From: Actinomadura oligospora ATCC 43269
Lineage (GTDB): Bacteria > Actinomycetota > Actinomycetes > Streptosporangiales > Streptosporangiaceae
Length of the DNA stretch: 64,000 nt
Reading direction: 5' to 3'
NCBI RefSeq assembly: GCF_000518265.1
Contig: NZ_JADG01000021.1
Coordinates: 62,001 to 126,000, forward strand
Shown here: positions 18,802 through 27,522 of the stretch, one piece after another
How the letters are laid out: each line of letters starts with the position of its first letter
How positions within the stretch are numbered: position 1 is the first letter of the stretch
The notes under the pieces: generated by a model
What the model was told of the DNA's origin: nothing
Seen by the model: the letters and a program-made list of their open reading frames with translations, nothing else
Database searches by the model: none
Made by a program: the position numbers and the translations under genes

Positions 18802-20970
18802 ATGACGGACAGAGCAAGCCACCCGGGAGGCCACGGCAGGGCACCGGAGGCCGACCGGCCCGACAGGGTGCGCAATGTCGTGCTGGTCGGCCACTCCGGG
18901 GCGGGGAAGACGACGCTGACCGAGGCCCTGCTCGCCGCGACCGGCACGGTCCAGCGCGCCGGGAAGGTCGAGGACGGGACCACGGTCAGCGACTTCGACG
19001 AGGTCGAGGTGCGCCAGCAGCGCTCGGTGAACCTCGCCCTCGCCCCGTTCGAGTACGGCGACGTGAAGGTCAATCTCATCGACACCCCCGGGTACGCCGA
19101 CTTCGTCGGGGACCTGCGGGCCGGGCTGCGCGCCGCCGACGCCGCCCTGTTCGTGGTCTCGGCCGTGGACGGCGTCGACGGGCTGACCCGGATGCTGTGG
19201 GACGAGTGCGCGGCCGTGTCGATGCCGCGCGCGGTCGTGGTCACCAAGATCGACCAGCAGCGCGGCGACTTCGACGACACGCTCCTGCACCTCCAGGAGG
19301 CGTTCGGGGAGGGCGTGCTGCCCTGCTACTTCCCGATCTCCAAGGGCGAGGAGCTGACCGGGCTGGTCGGGCTGCTGACGCAGCGGTGCTTCGACTACTC
19401 GTCCGGGGAGCGGGTCGAGTGCGCCCCGGACCCGGCCCACCTGGACCGGATCGCCGAACAGCGGGCCTCGCTGATCGAGGGGGTCATCCAGGAGAGCGAG
19501 GACGAGTCGCTCATGGAGCGCTACGTCGGCGGTGAGGAGATCGACGTCAAGGCCCTCATCGAGGACCTGGAGAAGGCCGTCGCGCGGGGCAGCTTCTACC
19601 CGGTGCTGGCGACCTCGGTGCCGCACGGGCAGCAGCCCGGCCCGGTGATCGGGATGACCGAGCTGCTGGAGGTCGTCACCGAGGCGTTCCCGTCCCCGCT
19701 GGAGCACGCGTGCCCGGAGGTCGCGCCGGTCGCGGGCGGGCCGCCGCGGCGGATCGGGTGCGATCCGGAGGGGCCGCTGGTCGCGGAGGTCGTGAAGACG
19801 GTGTCCGACCCCTACGTGGGCCGGATCTCGCTGGTCCGGGTGTTCTCCGGGACGCTGCGTCCCGACACCACCGTGCACGTCTCCGGGCACGGCCTGACCG
19901 ACCGGGGCCACGAGGACCACGACGTGGACGAGCGGGTCGGGGCGATCAGCTCGCCGCTCGGCAAGACCCCCCGGACGGTCACCGAGTGCCGCGCGGGCGA
20001 CGTGTGCGCGGTCGCCAAGCTGGTGCGCGCGGAGACCGGCGACACCCTGTCGGATCCGTCGAACCCGCTGGTCATGGCCCCGTGGTCGATGCCCGACCCG
20101 CTGCTGCCGGTCGCGATCCGGGCGCGGTCCAAGGCCGACGAGGACAAGCTCTCCCAGGCCCTGGCACGGCTGGTCGCCGAGGACCCGACGCTCCGGCTGG
20201 AGAACAACCCCGAGACCCGGCAGCTCGTCCTGTGGTGCATGGGCGAGGCGCACGCGGACGTGCTGATCGACCGCCTGGCGGCCCGCTACGGCGTCGAGGT
20301 CGAGCGGATCGACCTGCGGGTGCCGCTGCGCGAGACGTTCGGCGGGAAGACCGACGGGCTCGGGCGGCACGTCAAGCAGAGCGGCGGGCACGGCCAGTAC
20401 GGCATCTGCCACATCGAGGTGGAACCGCTGCCGTCCGGGGAGGGCTTCGAGTTCGTGGACCGCATCGTCGGCGGCGTGGTCCCGAGGCAGTTCATCCCGT
20501 CGGTGGAGAAGGGCGTCCGGCAGCAGATGGAGCGCGGCGTCTCGGCGGGGTACCCGCTGGTCGACATCCGGGTGACGCTGCACGACGGCAAGGCGCACTC
20601 GGTCGACTCGTCCGACATGGCGTTCCAGGCGGCGGGCGCGCTCGCGCTGAAGGACGCGGCGGGCAAGGTGCCGGTGCTGCTGCTGGAGCCGGTGGACGAG
20701 GTCAGCGTGCTGATCGCGGACGAGTACATGGGCGTGGTGATGTCGGACCTGACGTCCCGGCGCGGTCGGGTGCTCGGCACCGAGGCCCTCGCCCCGGGCG
20801 GCCGGACGGTGATCCGGGCCGAGGTCCCGCAGCTGGAGATCACGCGGTACGCGATCGACCTGCGGTCGATGTCGCAGGGCACGGGCAGCTTCCACCGGAC
20901 GTTCCTGCGGTACGAGCCGCTGCCGTCGCACCTGGCGGGCAAGGTCGCCGAGGAGGAGAAGGCGGACTGA
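18802..20970 (+). CDS. EF-G-like translational GTPase (EF-G2 type)
   Basis: Paralogue of elongation factor G, 722 residues. G1 is GHSGAGKTT, G3 is DTPGYADFVGDL and G4 is TKID rather than NKID. Domains II to V follow, with GRISLVRVFSGTL and GGHGQYGICHIEVEPL, and an ending of the EF-G type (GTGSFHRTFLRYEPLP). The switch I region differs from canonical EF-G, as in the FusA2 group. ATG 18802 follows GGAGG by 6-7 nt. The gene is divergent from pgsA; I recall an EF-G-like gene at the same place in Streptomyces. Its role is not settled, with recycling or a stress variant both possible. Confidence 0.88.
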   Translation: MTDRASHPGGHGRAPEADRPDRVRNVVLVGHSGAGKTTLTEALLAATGTVQRAGKVEDGTTVSDFDEVEVRQQRSVNLALAPFEYGDVKVNLIDTPGYADFVGDLRAGLRAADAALFVVSAVDGVDGLTRMLWDECAAVSMPRAVVVTKIDQQRGDFDDTLLHLQEAFGEGVLPCYFPISKGEELTGLVGLLTQRCFDYSSGERVECAPDPAHLDRIAEQRASLIEGVIQESEDESLMERYVGGEEIDVKALIEDLEKAVARGSFYPVLATSVPHGQQPGPVIGMTELLEVVTEAFPSPLEHACPEVAPVAGGPPRRIGCDPEGPLVAEVVKTVSDPYVGRISLVRVFSGTLRPDTTVHVSGHGLTDRGHEDHDVDERVGAISSPLGKTPRTVTECRAGDVCAVAKLVRAETGDTLSDPSNPLVMAPWSMPDPLLPVAIRARSKADEDKLSQALARLVAEDPTLRLENNPETRQLVLWCMGEAHADVLIDRLAARYGVEVERIDLRVPLRETFGGKTDGLGRHVKQSGGHGQYGICHIEVEPLPSGEGFEFVDRIVGGVVPRQFIPSVEKGVRQQMERGVSAGYPLVDIRVTLHDGKAHSVDSSDMAFQAAGALALKDAAGKVPVLLLEPVDEVSVLIADEYMGVVMSDLTSRRGRVLGTEALAPGGRTVIRAEVPQLEITRYAIDLRSMSQGTGSFHRTFLRYEPLPSHLAGKVAEEEKAD

Positions 20971-20998
20971 CCGGCGGCCAGTGACGTCGCCTGTGAAG

Positions 20999-21036
20999 GG
21001 GGCCGTCCCCACCTGACCGTCCGGACGGCCCCTTTT
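20999..21036 (+). terminator. Intrinsic terminator after the EF-G-like gene
   Basis: GGGGCCGTCC (20999-21008) pairs with GGACGGCCCC (21023-21032) over a 14-nt loop and is followed by TTTT. This is a classic Rho-independent terminator 28 nt after the stop codon. Confidence 0.85.
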
Positions 21037-21086
21037 ACCCGCTTTCTCACAGCTTGGTCACCCCGCTGGGGGATTCTCGGTGAACT

Positions 21087-21971
21087 GTGAGATTCTTTTC
21101 AGCTGTGACAATCACGGGGGACGAGCGGGGTTCGGCCAGGCCGAACCGCCGCAACATCATCAAGAGCGCGGGCCTGGCGGTGGGCGGCCTGGCCGTGGGG
21201 GCGGCGGGCGGGGCCGGCGCCATGGCGGCCGTCCCGGAGGGGACGCCGAAGTCGGCCATGGCGATCCCGGTGGCGGGGCCGTGGCGTCCGGCGCACGGGC
21301 ACGTGGACGTGACCTGGTCGGTCGACACCTCGCAGAAGCTGGTGGCGCTGACCTTCGACGACGGCCCGATGCCGAACTGGACCGGGATGGTCCACGACAT
21401 CCTGGACGCCGAGAAGACCAAGGCGACGTTCTTCATGGTCGGCGAGCGGGCGGTCGCCAACGCGAAGATCATCCACGGCCGGATGGACCGGCACGAGGCG
21501 GGCAACCACACCTGGGCGCACCAGGACATGTCCCGCCTGACCCACGCCGAGGCCGTGGACGCCGTCCACCGGGCGCACAAGGCGATCGCCCAGATCACCG
21601 GCAAGGAGCCCCGGCACCTGCGGCCCCCGTTCGGGCAGCTCGGCGGGACGACCCTGAGCGCGGCGGGCCAGCTCGGCTACGACCTGACGCTCTGGAGCAT
21701 CAAGATGCTCGAGAAGACCTACGAGCACCACCCGCAGGGCCTGGTCGACTACATCGTGAACAACGTGACGCCGGGGACGATCGTCCTCGCGCACGACCAC
21801 GGCAACCCCGACCGGCTCGTGGCCCTGCGGAACCTGTCGAAGATGATCCAGGGGCTGCGCGCGAAGGGCTTCGAGTTCGTCACGGTCTCCGAGCTGGTCG
21901 CCGCGTCCGCGCCGCCCGCGCCGCCGTCACAGGAGCCGTCCAGGGCGCCGTCCCCGCTCGCCCGCCCCTGA
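21087..21971 (+). CDS. Secreted polysaccharide deacetylase (NodB domain, Tat signal)
   Basis: Carbohydrate esterase family 4 type enzyme, probably acting on cell-wall glycans outside the cell. The N-terminus has a twin-arginine motif NRRNIIKSAG followed by a Gly/Ala hydrophobic stretch. The NodB domain shows motif 1 LTFDDGPMPNW, motif 2 NHTWAHQDM (metal His residues), motif 3 RHLRPPFGQLGG and the catalytic His in IVLAHDHGN. The 294-residue form uses GTG 21087; an in-frame GTG at 21105 would also keep the signal. It is convergent with the HIT gene. Confidence 0.88.
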   Translation: MRFFSAVTITGDERGSARPNRRNIIKSAGLAVGGLAVGAAGGAGAMAAVPEGTPKSAMAIPVAGPWRPAHGHVDVTWSVDTSQKLVALTFDDGPMPNWTGMVHDILDAEKTKATFFMVGERAVANAKIIHGRMDRHEAGNHTWAHQDMSRLTHAEAVDAVHRAHKAIAQITGKEPRHLRPPFGQLGGTTLSAAGQLGYDLTLWSIKMLEKTYEHHPQGLVDYIVNNVTPGTIVLAHDHGNPDRLVALRNLSKMIQGLRAKGFEFVTVSELVAASAPPAPPSQEPSRAPSPLARP

Positions 21972-22034
21972 CGCCCGGGGCGCATCGGTTGGGGGTGTCC
22001 CGTCCGGTCGGAACGCCCCGGTTCGGACGCTCGG

Positions 22035-22631
22035 TCAGGATTTGTCCGGCCAGGCGTCGGCGATCAGCCGCCGGGTCTCGCGGAGCAGCTGCGGCAGCAC
22101 CTTGGTGTGGCCGACGACCGGCATGAAGTTGGTGTCCCCGCCCCACCGCGGCACGACGTGCTGGTGCAGGTGGGCGGCGATGCCCGCGCCCGCGACCTGG
22201 CCGAGGTTCATGCCGACGTTGAAGCCCTGGGCGCCGCTCGCCGCGCGCAGGGCGGTGATCGCTCGGCGGGTGAAGACGGCCAGCTCGGTGTACTGCTCCT
22301 CGTCCAGCCCGGTGTAGTCCGCGACGTGCTGGTACGGGACGACCATGAGGTGCCCGGAGTTGTACGGGTAGAGGTTCAGCACCGCGTAGACGCGCTCACC
22401 GCGCGCCACGACCAGACCGTCCTCGTCGTCCATCAGGGGGATGTCGCAGAACGGGCAGCCGGCCTTGTCGGCGGGCTTGTTCTCACCCTTGATGTAGGCC
22501 ATCCGGTGCGGCGTCCAGAGGCGCTGGAAGGCGTCGGCCACGCCGACGCCGCCGCGCTCCTCCTCGATCTCGGGTCCGGGCGGGCCCGCCGCTCCCGTCC
22601 CGGGCGCGTTCCCGCGCACCTCCGGCACCAC
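22035..22631 (-). CDS. HIT family hydrolase/phosphorylase (Ap4A phosphorylase-like)
   Basis: Histidine-triad enzyme with AHLHQHVVPRWGGDTNF carrying the catalytic HxHxH. It has a zinc-site pair (CPFC) and the conserved RLWTPHRMAYI and LVVARGERVYAVLNLYPYNSGHLMVVPY. This pattern and the location match M. tuberculosis Rv2613c, an Ap4A phosphorylase. GTG 22631 (198 residues) has GGAGG about 5 nt upstream; GTG 22628 and TTG 22655 are plausible alternatives. It lies between the NodB gene and the thrS-side lipoprotein-like gene. Confidence 0.88.
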   Translation of the reverse strand: MVPEVRGNAPGTGAAGPPGPEIEEERGGVGVADAFQRLWTPHRMAYIKGENKPADKAGCPFCDIPLMDDEDGLVVARGERVYAVLNLYPYNSGHLMVVPYQHVADYTGLDEEQYTELAVFTRRAITALRAASGAQGFNVGMNLGQVAGAGIAAHLHQHVVPRWGGDTNFMPVVGHTKVLPQLLRETRRLIADAWPDKS

Positions 22632-22797
22632 GAACCCCTCCGGCTCTACGCTCAAGGCGGCGCTCTCCTTCGTGCTGACGGCCTGACCAGCCAGCATAGA
22701 GAGGACCACCGGACGGCCCGACGCCGGGTCGCGGCCGCCCAGGTCAGGCGGCGTGGCCGGCCGCCTCACCGAGCACGGCGCCCGGGAGGGGCGGGGC

Positions 22798-22825
22798 GGG
22801 CGGTCAGGCGCGCGGGCGGTCAGGC
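22798..22825 (-). repeat. 12-bp direct repeat spanning a stop codon
   Basis: GGGCGGTCAGGC occurs at 22798-22809 and 22814-22825, spaced 16 nt apart. The second copy contains the stop codon (22822-22820) of the neighbouring gene; the first is a duplicate stop context just downstream. The same 12-mer occurs again at 56613 and 56634. Confidence 0.7.
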
Positions 22826-23428
22826 AGGGCGGGCGTAGCAGGTCTGCATGTCCACGCCGACCGACAGCGTGGTGATCTTGACGCGGCGGACCAGGGTCGG
22901 CGCGACGGCGAAGTGGAAGTTCTGGGTGCCCGCCTTCCGGACGGTCGCCTGGTCGCTGAGGGGGCCGTGGCCCGCGACGGTGACCTCGGCCTTCACCACG
23001 CCCGCGCCGCCGACGGTGACGGCGACCTCGACTCCGGCGGTGCGTCCGGCGCGGTAGACGGCCGTGCCCGCCGGGCAGAAGTCGATGCCGACACCGCCGC
23101 CCGTGCCCGGCATGGGCGCGCCCTGGTCGCCGGGCTGCGAACCCGTCCCGGGGGACGTCCCGGGCTTGGACGGCGAGCGTCCGCCGCCGGTCTGCGGCTG
23201 CTGCGCCGGGCCCGAGGAGACGGTGCCGACCGGGCCGCCGGACGTGCCGTCCGACGAGGCCGGGCCTCCCGACGCGGACGCGGACGCGCCGGATCCGTGC
23301 CGTCCGCCGAAAGCCTGGAACACCAACACCGCCAGGGCCGCCGAGACCAGCAGGGCCGCGCCCCCGTACCCGAGGAACCGGGCCACCGTCACGCCCGGTC
23401 CGGCCGAGGGCGGGCTGCTGGTCTTCAT
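22820..23428 (-). CDS. Membrane-anchored protein of unknown function between thrS and the HIT gene
   Basis: A 202-residue protein: short cytoplasmic start, one membrane helix (FLGYGGAALLVSAALAVLVFQAF), a long Gly/Ser/Pro-rich linker (about 45-115), then a compact beta-type extracellular domain with two cysteines (DFCPAG and MQTCYA) that could form a disulfide. ATG 23428 has GGAGAG 8 nt upstream. I recognise no family. It is on the thrS strand, about 130 nt downstream of thrS. Confidence 0.7.
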   Translation of the reverse strand: MKTSSPPSAGPGVTVARFLGYGGAALLVSAALAVLVFQAFGGRHGSGASASASGGPASSDGTSGGPVGTVSSGPAQQPQTGGGRSPSKPGTSPGTGSQPGDQGAPMPGTGGGVGIDFCPAGTAVYRAGRTAGVEVAVTVGGAGVVKAEVTVAGHGPLSDQATVRKAGTQNFHFAVAPTLVRRVKITTLSVGVDMQTCYARPA

Positions 23429-23558
23429 GCTTCGTACTCTCCGGGGGGTGCTGACGTGCGGGGAGCGCCCGAGGCCGCTGCCGGGCCGGGGCCGGGCTTC
23501 CGCCGGACGGAGCACCGCCCGGCGGAGGGGCCTCCGCGTGGAGGCCCCTTCACCGTGA

Positions 23559-25526
23559 TCAGACCTGGACGCGCTCGCGCACGGCCTTGACGATCTCGTC
23601 CACGGCGTCCTGGATCGCGACGCCGTTCTTCTGCTCGCCGTTGCGGTACCGGAACGAGACGGCGTCGGCGTTCACGTCGTCGTCGCCCGCGAGCAGCATG
23701 AACGGGATCTTCTGCTTCTGCGCGTTGCGGATCTTCTTCTGCATCCGGTCGGACGAGGAGTCCACCTCGATCCGGATGCCGTGCTCGCGCAGCGCGGCGG
23801 CGACCTTCTCCAGGTGCGGGACGTGCGCGTCGCCGATCGGGACGCCGACGACCTGCACCGGGGCGAGCCACGGCGGCATCGCGCCCGCGTAGTGCTCGAT
23901 CAGCACGCCCATGAACCGCTCGACCGACCCGAACAGCGCCCGGTGGATCATCACCGGCTGCTGGCGGGTGCCGTCGGCCGCCTGGTACTCCAGGCCGAAC
24001 CGCTTGGGCTGGTTGAAGTCGAGCTGGATGGTGGACAGCTGCCAGGTGCGGCCGATCGCGTCGCGCGCCTGGACGGAGATCTTCGGGCCGTAGAACGCCG
24101 CGCCGCCCGGGTCGTCCATCAGGTCCAGGCCGGAGTCGACGGCGGCCTGGCGGAGCGCCTCGGTGGCCTCCGCCCAGTCCGCGTCGTCGCCGATGAACTT
24201 GTCGGACTCGTCGCGGGTGGACAGCTCGAGGTAGAACTCGCGGAGGCCGAAGTCGCGCAGCACGCTCAGCACGAACTGGAGCAGCGACTTGATCTCGTCG
24301 CCCATCTGCTCCTTGGTGGCGTAGATGTGCGAGTCGTCCTGGGTCATCCCGCGGACGCGGGTGAGGCCGTGCACGACGCCGGACTTCTCGTACCGGTACA
24401 CCGACCCGAACTCGCACAGCCGCAGCGGGAGCTCGCGGTAGGACCGGCCGCGGGCCCGGAAGATCAGGTTGTGCATCGGGCAGTTCATCGGCTTGACGCG
24501 GTAGTCGACGCCGTCCAGCTCGAAGGCCGGGAACATGTCCTCGCCGTAGTAGGGCAGGTGCCCGGAGATCTCGAACAGCGACGACTTGGTGAGGTGCGGG
24601 GTGTTGACGAACTCGTACCCCGCCTCCATCTGCCGCTGACGCATGTAGTCCTCCATCTCCTTGCGGATGATCCCGCCCTTGGGATGGAAGACCGGCAGGC
24701 CGCTGCCCAGCTCGGCCGGGAAGGAGAACAGGTCGAGCTCGGCGCCCAGCTTGCGGTGGTCGCGCTTCTCGGCCTCGGCGAGCATCGCCAGGTACTCGTC
24801 CTGCCGCTCGCGGGACTCCCACGCGGTGCCGTAGATGCGCTGGAGCTGCGGGTTCTTCTCGCTGCCGCGCCAGTACGCGCCGCCGGTCCGCATCAGCTTG
24901 AACGCCGGGATGACCCGGGTGGTCGGCACGTGCGGGCCCCGGCACAGGTCCTTCCAGCACAGCTCGCCGGACTTGGCGTCGAGGTTGTCGTAGATGGTCA
25001 GCTCGCCCGCGCCGACCTCGACGTTCGCGCCGTCCTCGGCGGACGCCGAGCCCTTGAGGCCGATCAGCTCCAGCTTGTACGGCTCGGCGGCGAGCTCGGC
25101 GCGCGCCTCGTCGTCGGAGACGGCCCGGCGGGAGAACCGCTGGCCCTGCTTGACGATCTCGCGCATGCGCTTCTCGATGCGCTTCAGGTCGTCCGGGGTG
25201 AACGGCTCGGCGACGTCGAAGTCGTAGTAGAAGCCGTTCTCGACCGGCGGGCCGATGCCCAGCCTGGCCTCGGGGTGCAGCTCCTGCACGGCCTGGGCCA
25301 TCACGTGCGCGGCGGAGTGCCGCATGATCGCGCGGCCGTCCACCGAGCCGATCTCGACCGGCTCGACCAGGTCGCCGTCGGCCACCCGGTGCTCGAGGTC
25401 GCGCAGCTGTCCGTTCACCCGCGCCGCGATCACGGTGCGGCCGTCGGCCTCGAGGGCCTGGCCGGCGGTCGTGCCCGCAGGCACCACCCGCTCGCTCCCG
25501 TCGAGGGTGATGCGCAGCTCTGACAC
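23559..25526 (-). CDS. thrS: Threonyl-tRNA synthetase
   Basis: Class II synthetase charging tRNA-Thr. The 655 residues contain the TGS domain ([15 protein letters not shown]), the editing domain with [12 protein letters not shown], motif 1 and 2 regions with [10 protein letters not shown] and [13 protein letters not shown], motif 3 ([13 protein letters not shown]) and the anticodon domain. The length is normal. It starts with GTG preceded by GAGGAG. The leader encodes a Thr-containing peptide followed by a strong hairpin, so attenuation by charged tRNA-Thr level is likely. Confidence 0.97.
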   Translation of the reverse strand: MSELRITLDGSERVVPAGTTAGQALEADGRTVIAARVNGQLRDLEHRVADGDLVEPVEIGSVDGRAIMRHSAAHVMAQAVQELHPEARLGIGPPVENGFYYDFDVAEPFTPDDLKRIEKRMREIVKQGQRFSRRAVSDDEARAELAAEPYKLELIGLKGSASAEDGANVEVGAGELTIYDNLDAKSGELCWKDLCRGPHVPTTRVIPAFKLMRTGGAYWRGSEKNPQLQRIYGTAWESRERQDEYLAMLAEAEKRDHRKLGAELDLFSFPAELGSGLPVFHPKGGIIRKEMEDYMRQRQMEAGYEFVNTPHLTKSSLFEISGHLPYYGEDMFPAFELDGVDYRVKPMNCPMHNLIFRARGRSYRELPLRLCEFGSVYRYEKSGVVHGLTRVRGMTQDDSHIYATKEQMGDEIKSLLQFVLSVLRDFGLREFYLELSTRDESDKFIGDDADWAEATEALRQAAVDSGLDLMDDPGGAAFYGPKISVQARDAIGRTWQLSTIQLDFNQPKRFGLEYQAADGTRQQPVMIHRALFGSVERFMGVLIEHYAGAMPPWLAPVQVVGVPIGDAHVPHLEKVAAALREHGIRIEVDSSSDRMQKKIRNAQKQKIPFMLLAGDDDVNADAVSFRYRNGEQKNGVAIQDAVDEIVKAVRERVQV

Positions 25527-25633
25527 GGTGTCTCCTCGCGTTTCTGGTCGGGTTCGGAATGGTATCGAGCGGGACCCCGGAACGCGGTGAGGCCCCGGGA
25601 GCGAGCTCCCGGGGCCTCACCGCAGTTCGAAGA
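25527..25633 (-). promoter_or_regulatory. thrS attenuator hairpin region
   Basis: Between the leader-peptide stop and the thrS start lies a perfect inverted repeat: 19-nt arms at 25584-25602 and 25605-25623 (core GAGGCCCCGGGAGC). It acts as a candidate transcription terminator upstream of thrS. A second, smaller hairpin (CGCCGGG/CCCGGCG) lies inside the leader-peptide gene just after its Thr codons. This fits ribosome-mediated attenuation. No U tract follows the main stem. Confidence 0.65.
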
Positions 25634-25711
25634 TCAGGACGTGCGGCCGTGACGCCGGGACGGGCCCGGCGTGGTCGTCAGCGCCTTCACGGCGGCGAGC
25701 ACGGCTCTCAC
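25634..25711 (-). CDS. thrS leader peptide, 25 residues, Thr-Thr-Thr
   Basis: A short reading frame GTG...TGA upstream of thrS encodes VRAVLAAVKALTTT then PGPSRRHGRTS. Three consecutive Thr codons (ACG ACC ACG) in a 25-residue peptide directly before a terminator-like stem are the hallmark of a threonine attenuator. TACACT (25724-25719 on the minus strand) ends 7 nt before the GTG, so the transcript may be leaderless and begin with the leader peptide start codon. No -35 box is clear. Confidence 0.65.
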   Translation of the reverse strand: MRAVLAAVKALTTTPGPSRRHGRTS

Positions 25712-25886
25712 GAGGCCGAGTGTACTACGCGCCGGACAGGCCACGCGGTCCCCGACCGTCCGGTGGAGGGGCGCTGCGCGGCGGAAGGGCCGTGCGAGCG
25801 CGGCCGTCCGGTGGGGGCTACGCCGTGGAGGGGCCGCGCGGGGGCGGCCGTCCGGTGGAGGGGCGCCCGGGGGGCGGGCGGGGGCG
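25712..25886. repeat. Intergenic GC-rich stretch with three imperfect repeats
   Basis: The unit CCGTCCGGTGGAGGGGCG occurs at 25756 and 25848, with a degenerate copy at 25804, spaced 44-48 nt. No gene is visible. The stretch lies between the sugar-porter stop and the thrS promoter. Confidence 0.5.
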
Positions 25887-27359
25887 CTAGGTGGTGGACG
25901 GTCTGGCCCTCCGTGTCGGCGACTGGAGCTTGTCCATGTCCTCCAGCTCCCTGCCCTTGGTCTCCGGGACGCTGCGCCAGACGAACATGAAGGCGAGGAC
26001 CGCGAACAGCGTGTACAGGCCGTAGGCGACGCCGAGCGACAGCGCCGACAGCGCCGGGAACGTCACGGTGATCAGCCAGTTGGCGATCCACTGCGCGGCC
26101 GCCGCGACCGCGAGCGCCGAGGCCCGGATGAAGTTGTTGAACATCTCGCCGAGCATCACCCAGACGACCGGGCCCCAGGTGGAGGCGAAGCCGAACACGT
26201 ACAGGTTGGCGGCGACCAGCGCGATCGGCCCGGCCACGTCGCCGAGCTTGGGGTTGCCGTCCACGACCGGGGCGGTGGCGAAGCAGACCGCCATCGTGCC
26301 GAGCGTGACGGCCATCAGGGCGGCGCCGAACAGCAGCAGCGGACGGCGGCCGATCCTGTCCACCAGCGCGATCGCGACGAGCGTGGAGCCGACGTTCACC
26401 AGCGAGTTGATCACCGAGGTGAGCATCGCGTCGTTCTCGCCGAACCCGGCGGCCTGCCACAGCGTGGTGCCGTAGTAGAAGATCACGTTGATGCCGACGA
26501 ACTGCTGGAACACCGACAGCATGATGCCGACCCAGACGATCGGCAGCAGCCCGAACCGGTTGCCGCGCAGGTCGTGCAGGTGGACGGGCCGGTCCGAGGC
26601 GATCGACCGGACGATCTCGCCGATCTTCACGTCCACGTCGCTGCGTCCGGTGACCCTCCGCAGCACCTGCCGGGCCCGGCCGAGCTCCCGCTTCTTGACC
26701 AGGTAGCGCGGTGACTCGGGGATGACCAGCGAGAGCACGCCGTACAGGATGGCGGGCACCGTCGCGGCGGCGAACATCCAGCGCCAGGCCGAGCCGCCCC
26801 AGGGGACGTGGCCGGTCGCGCCGCCCACCGACACCCGGGCGATGATGTAGTTCACCACCAGCGCGGAGAAGATGCCGAGCACGATCGCCATCTGCTGGAG
26901 CGAGCCGAGCCGTCCGCGCAGGTTCGCCGGGGCGATCTCGGCGATGTAGGCGGGGGCGATCACCGAGGCGGTGCCGATGGCCAGGCCGCCGCACACCCGC
27001 CAGAACGTCAGGTCCCAGGCGCTCAGCGACAGCGCCGAGCCGGTCGCGCTCACCACGAAGATGACCGCCGCGCCGACCATGACCTTGATCCGGCCGACGC
27101 GGTCGGCGATCGGGCCGGCGAACCAGGCCCCGACGGCGCAGCCGAGCAGCGCCGAGGAGACCACGAACCCGATCCAGAACGAGTTCAGGTGGAACTGCGC
27201 CTTGAGCGCCCCGACCGTCCCGTTGATCACCGAGGAGTCGTAGCCGAACAGGAAGCCGCCCAGCGCCGCGGCCCCGGCGAGCATGACGGCGACGGCGGCC
27301 GAGTGTCCGTGCGCGGCGGTGCTGGTCGACGTCGCGGTGTCCCTGTCCTCCCTGGTCAT
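25887..27359 (-). CDS. Sugar-porter family MFS transporter
   Basis: Twelve-helix major facilitator of the sugar porter type, 490 residues. Signatures are FLFGYDSSVINGTVGAL in helix 1, GPIADRVGRIKVM after helix 2, PAYIAEIAPANLRGRLGSLQQ, PESPRYLVKKRE before the central loop, and VPETKGRELEDM after helix 12. These fit proton symporters for glucose, xylose or polyols; the substrate cannot be read. It starts at ATG 27359 and is divergent from the histidine kinase, with 163 nt between them. Confidence 0.9.
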   Translation of the reverse strand: MTREDRDTATSTSTAAHGHSAAVAVMLAGAAALGGFLFGYDSSVINGTVGALKAQFHLNSFWIGFVVSSALLGCAVGAWFAGPIADRVGRIKVMVGAAVIFVVSATGSALSLSAWDLTFWRVCGGLAIGTASVIAPAYIAEIAPANLRGRLGSLQQMAIVLGIFSALVVNYIIARVSVGGATGHVPWGGSAWRWMFAAATVPAILYGVLSLVIPESPRYLVKKRELGRARQVLRRVTGRSDVDVKIGEIVRSIASDRPVHLHDLRGNRFGLLPIVWVGIMLSVFQQFVGINVIFYYGTTLWQAAGFGENDAMLTSVINSLVNVGSTLVAIALVDRIGRRPLLLFGAALMAVTLGTMAVCFATAPVVDGNPKLGDVAGPIALVAANLYVFGFASTWGPVVWVMLGEMFNNFIRASALAVAAAAQWIANWLITVTFPALSALSLGVAYGLYTLFAVLAFMFVWRSVPETKGRELEDMDKLQSPTRRARPSTT

Positions 27360-27522
27360 GTCGGGGACCTTCCCCGGAAAAGATCGGTCATTCGCCGGGG
27401 AGGATCAAGGTTCGGCCGGGTCCGCCCCCGAACGGGCGGCGTCCGATACCGGAGGTGGCGGCGCCGATCTCCCTCTGCGGAGGCAGGCGGCCATGGCCGC
27501 GGGCGGCATACTCTCCTGGCAA

